Positions 52,155 to 60,575 of a stretch of DNA of 64,000 bases are shown here, piece by piece (within the stretch, counting starts at the first letter, position 1; the number at the start of each line of letters is the position of its first letter). Origin of the DNA: Streptomyces sp. DG2A-72 (GTDB lineage: Bacteria; Actinomycetota; Actinomycetes; Streptomycetales; Streptomycetaceae). The position numbers and the translations under genes were made by a program. Location: NCBI RefSeq assembly GCF_030499575.1, contig NZ_JASTLC010000001.1, positions 9,324,001 through 9,388,000 on the forward strand, given 5' to 3'. The notes below the pieces were generated by a model that made no database searches, was not told the origin of the DNA, and saw nothing but the letters and a program-made list of their open reading frames with translations.

Positions 52155-55100
52155 CTACCGCACGGGTACCGGCGTCAGCGCCACGGCCAGCGGATAGGCG
52201 CCCGTGGTGAACGCCGCCCCCGCCGCCCCCGACGCCGTGTCGACCGGCACCAGCGCATTGCCGTCCGCGGTGGTGACGTACGCCGTACCGCCCTTCCAGT
52301 CCAGACCGACGTCGAAGGCGGACTTCCCGACCGTCACCCTCGCTCCGGGCGCGCCGGTCGCCGTGTCCACGGGCGTGACGCTGTCGCCGGTGCTGGGGCT
52401 GACCCACAGGGTCCGCCCGTCCGGCGACAGACCGAGTCCGTAGGCCTGGCCGGTGACCAGGAGTGTCGGCTCGGTGTCGTTCGTGGCGGTGTCGATGGGA
52501 GTGACGGTGGAGCCACCGGAGTTGGACACGTACACCGTCCTCCCGTCGGGAGCGGCCACGACGTTGAAGGGCCTGGGGCCGACCGGGATCGCGGTGCCGC
52601 TCTTCCGGGCGGCCAGGTCGACCGGACTGACCGTGTTGTCGTGGATGTTGGCCACATACAGCGTCCGCCCGTCGGGCGTGATCGCCATGTTCTCCGGACC
52701 GGAGCCCACGGGAACGGCCGTACCCGCCCGCAGCGTTGCGGTGTCCACGGGCTGCACCGTGCCGTCGGAGTAGTTCGCGACCCAGAGCGTGCCGCCGTCC
52801 GGCGTGAGTGCCAGCCCGGCCGGGACGCGCCCCACCGCGACGGTGGCGGTGACCTTGCCGTCCGCCACATCGATCACGCTGACGGTGTTCGAGCCCTGGT
52901 TGGCGGCGTAGGCGGTGCGCCCGTCCACACTCACGACCACCTCACCGGGGTTGTTCCCGACGGCGATCTCCGTGCTCTTGCCGGAGGAGAGGTCGACCGA
53001 ACTGACCGACGCGCCACTGAAGTTGGCCGTCAGCGCTCTGGACGAGCCGGATCCGTCGGTGACCTGGACCGGGATCGCCCGGTCGAGGGCGCCGGTGCCG
53101 GTGGCGACCACGGACCGCACGCCTTCCCCGGCGCCCTCCTGCGCGGAGAACCTGACCGTGACGGAAGCGGCGCCGCCCGCCGGGACGGTGGCAGTGCCCT
53201 CGGCAGGGGAGGCTGTGACGCCCTCGGGAACGTCGAGCTTCCAGGAGACCGTCTTGGCGGTGGTCGAGCGCTTGTCGGACAGAGCCAGCGTGACCGTCTC
53301 GGACTCGCCCGGCTTCAGGGTGAGGGAACCGGGCTCGAAGGAGAGGTCGACGCCGGGATCGGGCGCGGTCCGAAGCATCGTCGTGTAGAGGAACTGGTCC
53401 ATCACTCCAGGCGAGACCTGCTGGGGCACGGCGTCCAGCGCCTTGCGCTCGGCCCTGAGCCGGTTCCAGTACGTGGTGACCGCGTCGCTGTCGCCGCGCT
53501 TGCTCGCCAGCAGCAGGTCCACCGCCGTCCGACCCGCGGAGCCGTACCGGCCGAGCTTGTCCAGCCAGGGCGAAGTCTCTTCGAGGAAGCCGGGGTTGGC
53601 GAGGCGGGCGCGCAACTGTGCCGGTGTGGCGGCCATGTCCGTGAAGTACGCCCTGAGCGCGGCGGCGGCCCGGTCGAGAGCACTGTCCTGGTCATAGGCC
53701 TTGTGGAAGGCCGCGATCAGTCGGCTCAGCGTCGGCGACTCGGTGGGGTCGAGCTGTGACGAGTAGTTGTTCTCCGCGAAGATCCGCAGCCACTTCGCCG
53801 CAGCGGGCCCCGCCAGGTCACGGACGGAGGCGAGGAACGCGGCCCGTGGGTCGTAGCCCTGCGGGTTCCACAGATAGGCGGCCGAGGTGAACAGCGCGAT
53901 CCGGCTCGCCTCGCCCTGGACCATCGGGTTGGCGGTCACGCCAACCGCCTCTTCGGCGACGCCGGGCTCACGGCCGGTGTAGGGGCCGAGCAGCAGACGG
54001 CTCGTGGCGTAGTCGTTGACGGGGTAGTTGTCCCAGACCAGGATCGGGTGGCCGTACACCTCGCGGGCCTTGCGCACCTGTTCGGCGGTGATGGTCGGGG
54101 CGATCACGCCGACGCCGGTCCACTCGACCACGACCGAGGGGTCCAGCTTCTCCCGCAGCGCGGTCTTGTAGGGGGAGTCGGTCAGGTCCGAGTACTCGGT
54201 GGGGACCATCTCCAGCGGTTCGAGGCCGGTGTGCGTGGCGGAGAACTCCTGCCAGACGCGGTTGAGCAACTGGGCCTGGGCGGTGCCGGCCGCGCCGCCT
54301 CCGGTGCCGAACGCCTCCTCGTCGGCGGCGCAGTTCCACTTCGTGTAGCTGATGTCGTCCAGCGGTATCGCGAAGGAACGGACGCCGATGGCGTACAGCG
54401 AGTCGAACTTGGCGGTGAGCGCCTTGACGTCGGCGTCCGAGGAGTAGCAGACCGACAGTCCGGGGGAGAGGGCGTAGGTGAAGCGGACGTGGTTGGCGTC
54501 GGCCCGGTCGACCAGTTCCGCGAGCCGGGCGAGTTCAGCGGACGGGTAGGTGTCGCGCCAGCGGGCGCGCAAGTAGGCGTCGTCCTTGGGGGAGTAGACG
54601 TAGACGTTCTGCTTCGTACGGCCGTAGAAGTCGAGTTGGGCGAGGCGCTCGGCGTGCGACCAGGGAGCGCCGTAGAAGCCCTCGACGACTCCGCGTAGGG
54701 GCGCCGTCGGCCAGTCCCGTACGGTGACCTCGGGAAGGGCGGCACGGGATCCGCCCGCCTTGACGACGAGTTGGCGCAGGGTCTGCGCGGCATAGAACGT
54801 GCCCGTGGTGTCGACGCCGGACAGGGCGACGAGGGCCCGCCCGTGCTTGCGGCCGGACGCGAGGACGTAGCCGCCGGACGGCAGACCGGCCGGGGACTGG
54901 GCGCCGAGAGCCTTGAGGGCCCGCCCGGTGGCGCCGCTCTCGCCGGGGCCGCCGACGTAGACGGTGAGCGCGGCCGAGGCGGGAGGCCGGTCGGTCGTGA
55001 CGATCTCGTCGGCTCCGGCGTCACGCAGGACGGACTCGACGAGGCGGCGGGCCGAGGGGTCGGTTCCGGGGCCGACGACCTCGACGACCCGTTCAGGGAC

Positions 55101-55256
55101 GGTGAGTTGGCCCCGTCCCGCGCTGAGGTGCTGCGGGGCGGGCCATATCTGCGGCACATCTCTTGAAGGCGTAGCCGTCGCGGTAGTGGGGAGCGTCAGG
55201 GTCAGGGCGAGTGCCAGGACGGCGGCCGGGCGTCTGAGGCGAATGGCTGGGAACAC
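52155..55256 (-). CDS. Secreted GH84 beta-N-acetylglucosaminidase fused to a YVTN beta-propeller
   Basis: 1033 residues. GTG 55256, with GGAAGGGG upstream, gives a clean signal peptide (RRPAAVLALALTLTLPTTATA); ATG 55280 is an alternative. Order: GH20b-like N-domain (VPQIWPAPQHL), GH84 barrel (RGVVEGFYGAPWSHAERL, catalytic Asp pair 300-301 in FAIPLDDISYTKW), helical region, NEW3-like domain (about 640-740), then about seven YVTN blades (about 755-1033; NPGEVVVSVDGRTAYAANQG, GPENMAITPDGRTLYVANIH). It releases GlcNAc from glycans outside the cell. The propeller is an unusual partner, probably for binding glycan or protein. A GTGGAT/ATCCAC dyad lies upstream. Confidence 0.93.
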   Translation of the reverse strand: MFPAIRLRRPAAVLALALTLTLPTTATATPSRDVPQIWPAPQHLSAGRGQLTVPERVVEVVGPGTDPSARRLVESVLRDAGADEIVTTDRPPASAALTVYVGGPGESGATGRALKALGAQSPAGLPSGGYVLASGRKHGRALVALSGVDTTGTFYAAQTLRQLVVKAGGSRAALPEVTVRDWPTAPLRGVVEGFYGAPWSHAERLAQLDFYGRTKQNVYVYSPKDDAYLRARWRDTYPSAELARLAELVDRADANHVRFTYALSPGLSVCYSSDADVKALTAKFDSLYAIGVRSFAIPLDDISYTKWNCAADEEAFGTGGGAAGTAQAQLLNRVWQEFSATHTGLEPLEMVPTEYSDLTDSPYKTALREKLDPSVVVEWTGVGVIAPTITAEQVRKAREVYGHPILVWDNYPVNDYATSRLLLGPYTGREPGVAEEAVGVTANPMVQGEASRIALFTSAAYLWNPQGYDPRAAFLASVRDLAGPAAAKWLRIFAENNYSSQLDPTESPTLSRLIAAFHKAYDQDSALDRAAAALRAYFTDMAATPAQLRARLANPGFLEETSPWLDKLGRYGSAGRTAVDLLLASKRGDSDAVTTYWNRLRAERKALDAVPQQVSPGVMDQFLYTTMLRTAPDPGVDLSFEPGSLTLKPGESETVTLALSDKRSTTAKTVSWKLDVPEGVTASPAEGTATVPAGGAASVTVRFSAQEGAGEGVRSVVATGTGALDRAIPVQVTDGSGSSRALTANFSGASVSSVDLSSGKSTEIAVGNNPGEVVVSVDGRTAYAANQGSNTVSVIDVADGKVTATVAVGRVPAGLALTPDGGTLWVANYSDGTVQPVDTATLRAGTAVPVGSGPENMAITPDGRTLYVANIHDNTVSPVDLAARKSGTAIPVGPRPFNVVAAPDGRTVYVSNSGGSTVTPIDTATNDTEPTLLVTGQAYGLGLSPDGRTLWVSPSTGDSVTPVDTATGAPGARVTVGKSAFDVGLDWKGGTAYVTTADGNALVPVDTASGAAGAAFTTGAYPLAVALTPVPVR

Positions 55257-55285
55257 GGGGGAATCCCCTTCCGTAACCATGATGA

Positions 55286-55303
55286 GTGGATGAATGGATC
55301 CAC
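55286..55303. promoter_or_regulatory. Operator GTGGAT-GAATGG-ATCCAC upstream of GH84
   Basis: Perfect 6-bp arms around a 6-bp centre. It resembles the other GGTGG/CCACC sites of the locus, though with A/T inner positions; weakest member of the set. Confidence 0.5.
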
Positions 55304-55377
55304 CGCGCGATGGTAGATTCGCTGAATCAAACATTCAAGAGCGCCTCACGGGCTGATCAATACGCCCCCAGGCTCGG

Positions 55378-56277
55378 CTACTTGCTCGGCCGGGCGAGGA
55401 TGCTGAGCGCGTTCGCGGCGACGACCGCCGTGATGCCCGCCCACTCCGTCCATCCCAGCCCCTGACCGAGGACGACCCATCCGACCACGGCGGCGAGCAC
55501 CGGGTTGACGCTCATGAACAGGCCGAACGCCGGTGCCGGCACCCGGCGCAGCGTGAACAGGTCGGCGAGATACGGCACCGCCGAGGACAGCACCCCCGCG
55601 GCCACGGCACACCCGGCGGCCATCACGGTCGGCGGATGCTGGACCGCCACGACGATCCCGACCGGCAGGAACATCAGCGCGGACAGCCCGGCGGCGGCTG
55701 CCGAACCCTGCGCTCCCGGGATACGCCGTCCGACGGTCCGGTTGAGCAGGATGTACGACGCCCAGCACAGGGCCGCGAGCAGGGCCAGCCCCATGCCGAG
55801 ATAGTCGGCCGACGGCTGCGGTCGCATCAGGACGACGACCCCCGCCGCGGCGAGCAGTGCCCAGCAGGCGTCCAGGCGCCGTCGGGTGGCCGCGAGCGCG
55901 ATGCTCAGCGGACCCAGGAACTCCAGCGTCACCGCCAGCCCGAGGCCGATGCGGTCGATGGCGCTGTACAGGGACAGGTTCATCGTCCCGAACACCACGG
56001 CCAGCAGCAGCACCGGCCACCACTGCCGCCAGGTGAACGACCGCAGCCGCGGCCTGCCCACGGCCAGCAGGACGGCCGCGGCGACGTACTGGCGCACCGC
56101 GACGACACCGACGGGACCGATCACGGGGAACGCGAGGGAACCGATCGCTGCTCCGATCTGGTTGGACAGCCCGCTGCCCGCCATCGTGGCCACTCCGGCG
56201 AGCGGAGGCCGCTTCTGGGCCGGGAGCGGTGCGGCGGAGGACAGGGACGCGGCGGGGCGTGCGGGTGCTCCTTGCAT
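55378..56277 (-). CDS. EamA/RhtA-like DMT-family exporter
   Basis: 299 residues from ATG 56277. Ten membrane segments in two EamA halves. The first has GPVGVVAVRQYVAAAVLLAV and GTMNLSLYSAIDRIGLGLAV, the second GLALLAALCWASYILLNRTV and PAPAFGLFMSVNPVLAAVVG. The family exports amino acids and small metabolites (RhtA type: threonine/homoserine). Divergent from a LysR gene with a 68-bp gap, the usual arrangement for a regulator and its exporter. Confidence 0.93.
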   Translation of the reverse strand: MQGAPARPAASLSSAAPLPAQKRPPLAGVATMAGSGLSNQIGAAIGSLAFPVIGPVGVVAVRQYVAAAVLLAVGRPRLRSFTWRQWWPVLLLAVVFGTMNLSLYSAIDRIGLGLAVTLEFLGPLSIALAATRRRLDACWALLAAAGVVVLMRPQPSADYLGMGLALLAALCWASYILLNRTVGRRIPGAQGSAAAAGLSALMFLPVGIVVAVQHPPTVMAAGCAVAAGVLSSAVPYLADLFTLRRVPAPAFGLFMSVNPVLAAVVGWVVLGQGLGWTEWAGITAVVAANALSILARPSK

Positions 56278-56345
56278 GCTCCGATCGTGCGCCGGTTCCG
56301 TACTTGCGTAAAATGCATCCGGAGCGCGATCTATACGCTGGACGT

Positions 56346-57200
56346 ATGGATGTGGAACTGAGGCAGCTGCGCTGTCTCGTCGCGATCGTCGACGAGGGCA
56401 CCTTCACCGACGCCGCCCTCGCCCTCGACATCTCCCAGGCCGCCGTCTCCCGCACCCTGGCCTCGCTGGAAAAGGCCCTGGGCATACGGCTGTTGCGGCG
56501 GACCTCGCGCGAGGTGACCGCGACCGGGGCCGGGGTGCGGGTGGTGGCGCACGCCCGGCGTGTGCTCGCCGACGTGGACGACCTGGTGCGGGAGGCCGCG
56601 TCCGGCCATGCCCAGCTGCGGATCGGCTACGCCTGGTCCGCGCTCGGCCGGCACACCGTCGCCTTCCAGCGCCGCTGGGCCGACCTGCGTCCGGAGACCG
56701 ATCTGCACCTCGTCCGCGTCAACTCGGGCACGGCCGGACTCGCGGAGGGCGCCTGCGATCTGGCGGTCGTACGGCGGCCCGTGGACGACCGGCGGTTCGA
56801 GTCGGCCATCGTCGGTCTGGAGCGGCGGCTGTGCGCGGTGGCCGGTGACGATCCGCTGGCCCGGCGCCGCTCGGTCCGGCTGGCCGACCTCGCCGGGCGC
56901 ACGCTCCTCGTCGACCGCCGCACCGGTACCACGACCGCGGACCTGTGGCCGCCGGACTCCCGCCCGGCCATCGAGGAGACGCACGACATCGACGACTGGC
57001 TCACCGTGATCTCCGCGGGCCGCGGCATCGGCATCACGGCCGAGTCCACCGCCAACCAGTATCCGAGGCCCGGCGTCGTCTACCGCCCCGTGCGTGACGC
57101 CGAGCCGATAGCCGTACGCCTCGCCTGGTGGCGGGACGACCCGCATCCCGCCGCGCAGGCCGTGATGGAACTGGTCACCGAGCTGTACCGCACGGGCTGA
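56346..57200 (+). CDS. LysR-family regulator
   Basis: 284 residues from ATG 56346. N-terminal winged helix: VELRQLRCLVAIVDEGTFTD and ALDISQAAVSRTLASLEKAL; effector domain (about 90-284) with LRIGYAWSALGRHTVAF and GRGIGITAESTANQYPRPGV. No Shine-Dalgarno is visible, and ATG 56313 lies in frame upstream. Probably controls the divergent EamA exporter. Confidence 0.94.
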   Translation: MDVELRQLRCLVAIVDEGTFTDAALALDISQAAVSRTLASLEKALGIRLLRRTSREVTATGAGVRVVAHARRVLADVDDLVREAASGHAQLRIGYAWSALGRHTVAFQRRWADLRPETDLHLVRVNSGTAGLAEGACDLAVVRRPVDDRRFESAIVGLERRLCAVAGDDPLARRRSVRLADLAGRTLLVDRRTGTTTADLWPPDSRPAIEETHDIDDWLTVISAGRGIGITAESTANQYPRPGVVYRPVRDAEPIAVRLAWWRDDPHPAAQAVMELVTELYRTG

Positions 57201-57244
57201 GGCGCCGACCGGTACCGCGGGGCGTGTGGCAATACGCCGGACAA

Positions 57245-57258
57245 AATTGTTGACAATT
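57245..57258. promoter_or_regulatory. Palindrome AATTGT-TG-ACAATT overlapping a -35 box
   Basis: Perfect 6-bp arms; TTGACA (57250-57255) lies within it. It precedes the FadR-type gene by 52 bp. FadR/GntR proteins commonly bind such TTGT-N-ACAA sites, so autoregulation is likely. Confidence 0.65.
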
Positions 57259-57309
57259 CTGTCTGGCTAGATTTACGTTCGACAGGCACTCACTCAGGGA
57301 GGGCACGCG

Positions 57310-57960
57310 ATGCCGAAACAGGCCCGTCCGAGCACCGGAGAGCAGGCCAAGCAGCATGCGCTCGCGCAGCTGCGGCAGGCGATCCTGCACGGCGAGATGG
57401 CGCCGGCGCAGCGACTGGTGGAGAACGAACTCGCCGAGCAGTTCGATGTGACACGGGCGAGCATCCGAGCGGCACTCATCGATCTGGAGTCCCAGGGCCT
57501 CGTGGAGCGGATCCGCAACCGTGGCTCGCGGGTGCGGGTGGTGACCGTGGAGGAAGCGGTCGCCATCACCGAGTGCCGCATGGTCCTCGAAGGGCTCTGC
57601 GCGGCGAAGGCGGCCGTCGCGGCGAGCGACGAGCAGCTGATGGAACTGACGGACCTCGGCACGGCCATGAGCAAGGCCGTGGCCGACGGCGAGCCGATGA
57701 CGTACTCCGAGCTGAACCAGGAACTGCACGCCAGGATCCGGGAGTTCTCCGGCCAGCACACGGCCGTGGCACTGCTGGAGCGGCTCAACGCCCAACTGGT
57801 GCGCCACCGCTTCCAGTTGGCACTGCGGCCCGGTCGTCCGCAGCACTCCCTGAACGAGCATCTGGCGATGATCGAAGCGATCAGGGCCAGGGACCCCCAG
57901 GCGGCCGAAGCGGCCGTCCGCGCCCACCTCACCAGCGTGATCGACGCGTTGCGCGACTGA
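57310..57960 (+). CDS. GntR-family (FCD) regulator of the gal operon
   Basis: 216 residues from ATG 57310 with AGGGAGGG-like purines upstream. Winged helix with LRQAILHGEMAPAQRLVENE and QFDVTRASIRAALIDLESQG; FCD effector domain with ECRMVLEGLCAAKAAVAASD, ELNQELHARIREFSG and SLNEHLAMIEAIRARDPQAA (metal-site His). FCD proteins sense carboxylic acids. It is transcribed with the galBCD genes 46 bp downstream, so it probably responds to an aromatic acid or its ring-cleavage product. Confidence 0.94.
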   Translation: MPKQARPSTGEQAKQHALAQLRQAILHGEMAPAQRLVENELAEQFDVTRASIRAALIDLESQGLVERIRNRGSRVRVVTVEEAVAITECRMVLEGLCAAKAAVAASDEQLMELTDLGTAMSKAVADGEPMTYSELNQELHARIREFSGQHTAVALLERLNAQLVRHRFQLALRPGRPQHSLNEHLAMIEAIRARDPQAAEAAVRAHLTSVIDALRD

Positions 57961-58006
57961 CGCACGCGGGGCGGGCGCCCCTCTGTCCACCAGGGAGATT
58001 TCTGCA

Positions 58007-58765
58007 ATGACGCATGCCGACGCGCCCGCCACCACCTCACCACCACGGTCGACCCTCGTCGTCACCGCGCATGCCGGGGACTTCGTGTGGCGGGCCGGTG
58101 GAGCCATCGCCCTGGCCGCCTCGCGGGGCGAGAAGGTCACCATCGCCTGCCTGACCTTCGGCGAGCGCGGCGAGTCCGCCAAGGCGTGGCGCGAGGGCAA
58201 GCAGCTGGAGGAGATCAAGGCGATACGCCGGGACGAGGCCGAGCGTGCCGCCGAAACCCTCGGGGCCGAGGTCCGCTTCTTCGACGCCGGCGACTATCCC
58301 CTGGTCCCCACTGCGGAGTTGACCGACCGGCTCGTCGAGGTCTACCGCGAGACGCAGCCCGATGTCGTCCTCACCCACCCGACGGAGGACCCGTACAACG
58401 GCGACCACCCGGCCGCCAACCGCATGGCGCTGGAAGCCCGGATCCTCGCCCAGGCCATCGGCTACCCGGGCGAGGGCGACATCATCGGCGCCCCGCCGGT
58501 CTTCTACTTCGAGCCGCACCAGCCCGAGATGAGCGGTTTCAAGCCCGAGGTCCTGCTCGACATCACCCAGGTGTGGGACACCAAGCGCAAGGCGATGGAG
58601 TGCCTCGGCGCCCAGCAGCACCTGTGGGACTACTACACCGACCTCGCCGTACGCCGCGGCGTCCAGCTCAAGCGCAACGCCGGACCCAACCTGGGCCTCG
58701 CCCACAAGACCCTGGCCGAGGCGTTCATGCGTCCCTACCCGCAGATAGCGAAGGAGCTGGCATGA
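58007..58765 (+). CDS. galB: 4-Oxalomesaconate hydratase-like PIG-L family protein
   Basis: 252 residues from ATG 58007 with AGGGAG. The PIG-L zinc motif, usually AHPDDE, is the GalB-like AHAGDFVWRAGGAIAL (about 21-36), with the second ligand region VVLTHPTEDPYNGDHPAANR. P. putida GalB, a PIG-L protein, hydrates 4-oxalomesaconate in gallate breakdown. The next two genes encode the matching aldolase and tautomerase, which makes GalB more likely than a deacetylase. Its stop overlaps the galC ATG. Confidence 0.85.
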   Translation: MTHADAPATTSPPRSTLVVTAHAGDFVWRAGGAIALAASRGEKVTIACLTFGERGESAKAWREGKQLEEIKAIRRDEAERAAETLGAEVRFFDAGDYPLVPTAELTDRLVEVYRETQPDVVLTHPTEDPYNGDHPAANRMALEARILAQAIGYPGEGDIIGAPPVFYFEPHQPEMSGFKPEVLLDITQVWDTKRKAMECLGAQQHLWDYYTDLAVRRGVQLKRNAGPNLGLAHKTLAEAFMRPYPQIAKELA

Positions 58766-59466
58766 GCGGCGTGATCGTCACCGACCCGCCGAAGGCCGAC
58801 GCCAAGGACGTCGCGGCGCTCGCCGGATTCGGCGTGGCCACCGTGAGCGAGGCGCTGGGGCGCACCGGTCTGCTCGGCCCCGGCATCCGCCCCATCCAGC
58901 AGGGCGTGCGCGTCGCCGGTACGGCCGTCACCGTGCTCAGCTGGCCCGGCGACAACCTCATGATCCATGCGGCCGTCGAGCAGTGCGGTGAGGGCGACCT
59001 CCTCGTCGTTACCACCACCTCCCCGTCCACCGACGGCATGTTCGGCGAACTGTTCGCCACCGCGCTGCAACGGCGGGGCGTCCGCGGCCTGGTCATCAAC
59101 GCCGGTGTCCGCGACACCCAGGAGCTGCGCGAGATGGACTTCCCGGCCTGGTCCCGGGCGGTCTCCGCGCAGGGCACGGTCAAGGCCACCGGCGGCTCGG
59201 TCAACGTACCGATCGCCATCGACGGCCAGGTGATCCGTCCCGGTGATGTGATCCTCGCCGACGACGACGGCGTGGTGGTCGTCCCGCGCGAGCGTGCCCA
59301 CGCCACCGTCGAGGCGTCCGAGGCCCGCGAGGCCAAGGAGGCCACGTCCCGCGCCGCCTTCCTCGACGGTGAACTGGGCCTGGACCGCTACGGGTTGCGG
59401 GAGACGTTGCAGCGGCTCGGCGTCGAGTACCAGACGTACGAGGAATACACGGGGGAGCGGTCGTGA
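58762..59466 (+). CDS. galC: 4-Carboxy-4-hydroxy-2-oxoadipate aldolase/oxaloacetate decarboxylase (RraA fold)
   Basis: 234 residues, ATG overlapping the previous stop. RraA-like fold: GFGVATVSEALGRTGLLGPG, AGTAVTVLSWPGDNLMIHAA, FGELFATALQRRGVRGLVIN and AGVRDTQELREMDFPAWSRA with the metal-site Arg-Asp, then GGSVNVPIAIDGQVIRPGDV. Such HMG/CHA aldolases split 4-carboxy-4-hydroxy-2-oxoadipate to pyruvate and oxaloacetate. GTG of galD overlaps its stop. Confidence 0.9.
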   Translation: MSGVIVTDPPKADAKDVAALAGFGVATVSEALGRTGLLGPGIRPIQQGVRVAGTAVTVLSWPGDNLMIHAAVEQCGEGDLLVVTTTSPSTDGMFGELFATALQRRGVRGLVINAGVRDTQELREMDFPAWSRAVSAQGTVKATGGSVNVPIAIDGQVIRPGDVILADDDGVVVVPRERAHATVEASEAREAKEATSRAAFLDGELGLDRYGLRETLQRLGVEYQTYEEYTGERS

Positions 59467-60575
59467 GCCGCGGGCCCGAGGAGGTGCGCTGCATGCTGAT
59501 GCGCGGCGGCACCTCCAAGGGCGCCTACTTCCTCGCCGGGGACCTGCCCGCCGATCCCGGTGACCGCGACGACCTGCTGCTGCGGGTCATGGGCAGCCCC
59601 GACCCGCGCCAGATCGACGGCCTGGGCGGCGCGCACCCGCTCACCAGCAAGGTGGCCGTCATCTCCCGCTCGACCGGCCCCGAGGCGGACGTCGACTACC
59701 TGTTCCTCCAAGTCGCCGTCGAACGCCCCGAAGTGACGGACCGGCAGAACTGCGGCAACATCCTCGCCGGGGTCGGCCCCTTCGCCGTGGAACGCGGCCT
59801 GGTCGACGCGGACGACGCCGAGACGACCGTACGGATCCGGATGCTCAACACCGGAGAGCTGGCCGTCGCGACCTTCCCCACCCCTGGTGGCCGGGTCGAT
59901 TACACCGGCTCCGCGGAGATCTCCGGCGTGCCGGGCACCGCCGCTGCCGTCGTGATCGAGTTCCCGCCGGGCGCCGGCCCGCTGCTGCCCACCGGTCACG
60001 TCCGCGACACCGTCGCCGGTACCGAGGTCACCTGCGTGGACAACGGGATGCCGACCGTGCTGATCCCCGCCTCCGCCCTGGGCGTCACCGGCTACGAGGC
60101 GCCCAAGGACCTGGAGGAGGACGTCGCCCTCGCCGGCCGGCTGCGCGAAATCCGGCTGGCGGCAGGGAAGTCGATGGGCCTCGGCGATGTGGACGGTGCC
60201 ACCGTGCCCAAGCTCAGCCTGCTCGCGCCGCCCCGGGACGGCGGTGCGGTGACGACCCGCACCTTCATCCCCGTCCGCTGCCACACCTCCATCGGCGTGC
60301 TGGGCGCCGCGAGCGTGGCGGCGGGGCTTCTCGTGCCCGGCGGCGTGGGGGAGGGGATCGCGGAGCCTCCCAGGCAGGGCGACCGCGTACGCATCGAGCA
60401 CCCCACCGGATTCCTCGACATCGAAACCTGCGTGGAGCCCGGATCCGCACAGACCGCTCCCGTGGTCCGCCGCACCGCCGTCGTGCGCACCGCACGGAAG
60501 ATCTTCGACGGCACCGTCTTCCCCGCGCTGCCGTACCACCGCTCGGAGGCACACCATGACCCCGCCGCTCGGTGA
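59463..60575 (+). CDS. galD: 4-Oxalomesaconate tautomerase-like PrpF-family isomerase
   Basis: 370 residues from GTG 59463. PrpF family: RCMLMRGGTSKGAYFLAGDL at the start with the active-site Lys, GLGGAHPLTSKVAVISRS, QNCGNILAGVGPFAVERGLV with the Cys-Gly-Asn, and the second site DNGMPTVLIPASALGVTGYE. GalD interconverts keto/enol and double-bond forms of 4-oxalomesaconate. A 20-bp overlap joins it to the dioxygenase gene. Confidence 0.9.
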   Translation: MSRGPEEVRCMLMRGGTSKGAYFLAGDLPADPGDRDDLLLRVMGSPDPRQIDGLGGAHPLTSKVAVISRSTGPEADVDYLFLQVAVERPEVTDRQNCGNILAGVGPFAVERGLVDADDAETTVRIRMLNTGELAVATFPTPGGRVDYTGSAEISGVPGTAAAVVIEFPPGAGPLLPTGHVRDTVAGTEVTCVDNGMPTVLIPASALGVTGYEAPKDLEEDVALAGRLREIRLAAGKSMGLGDVDGATVPKLSLLAPPRDGGAVTTRTFIPVRCHTSIGVLGAASVAAGLLVPGGVGEGIAEPPRQGDRVRIEHPTGFLDIETCVEPGSAQTAPVVRRTAVVRTARKIFDGTVFPALPYHRSEAHHDPAAR

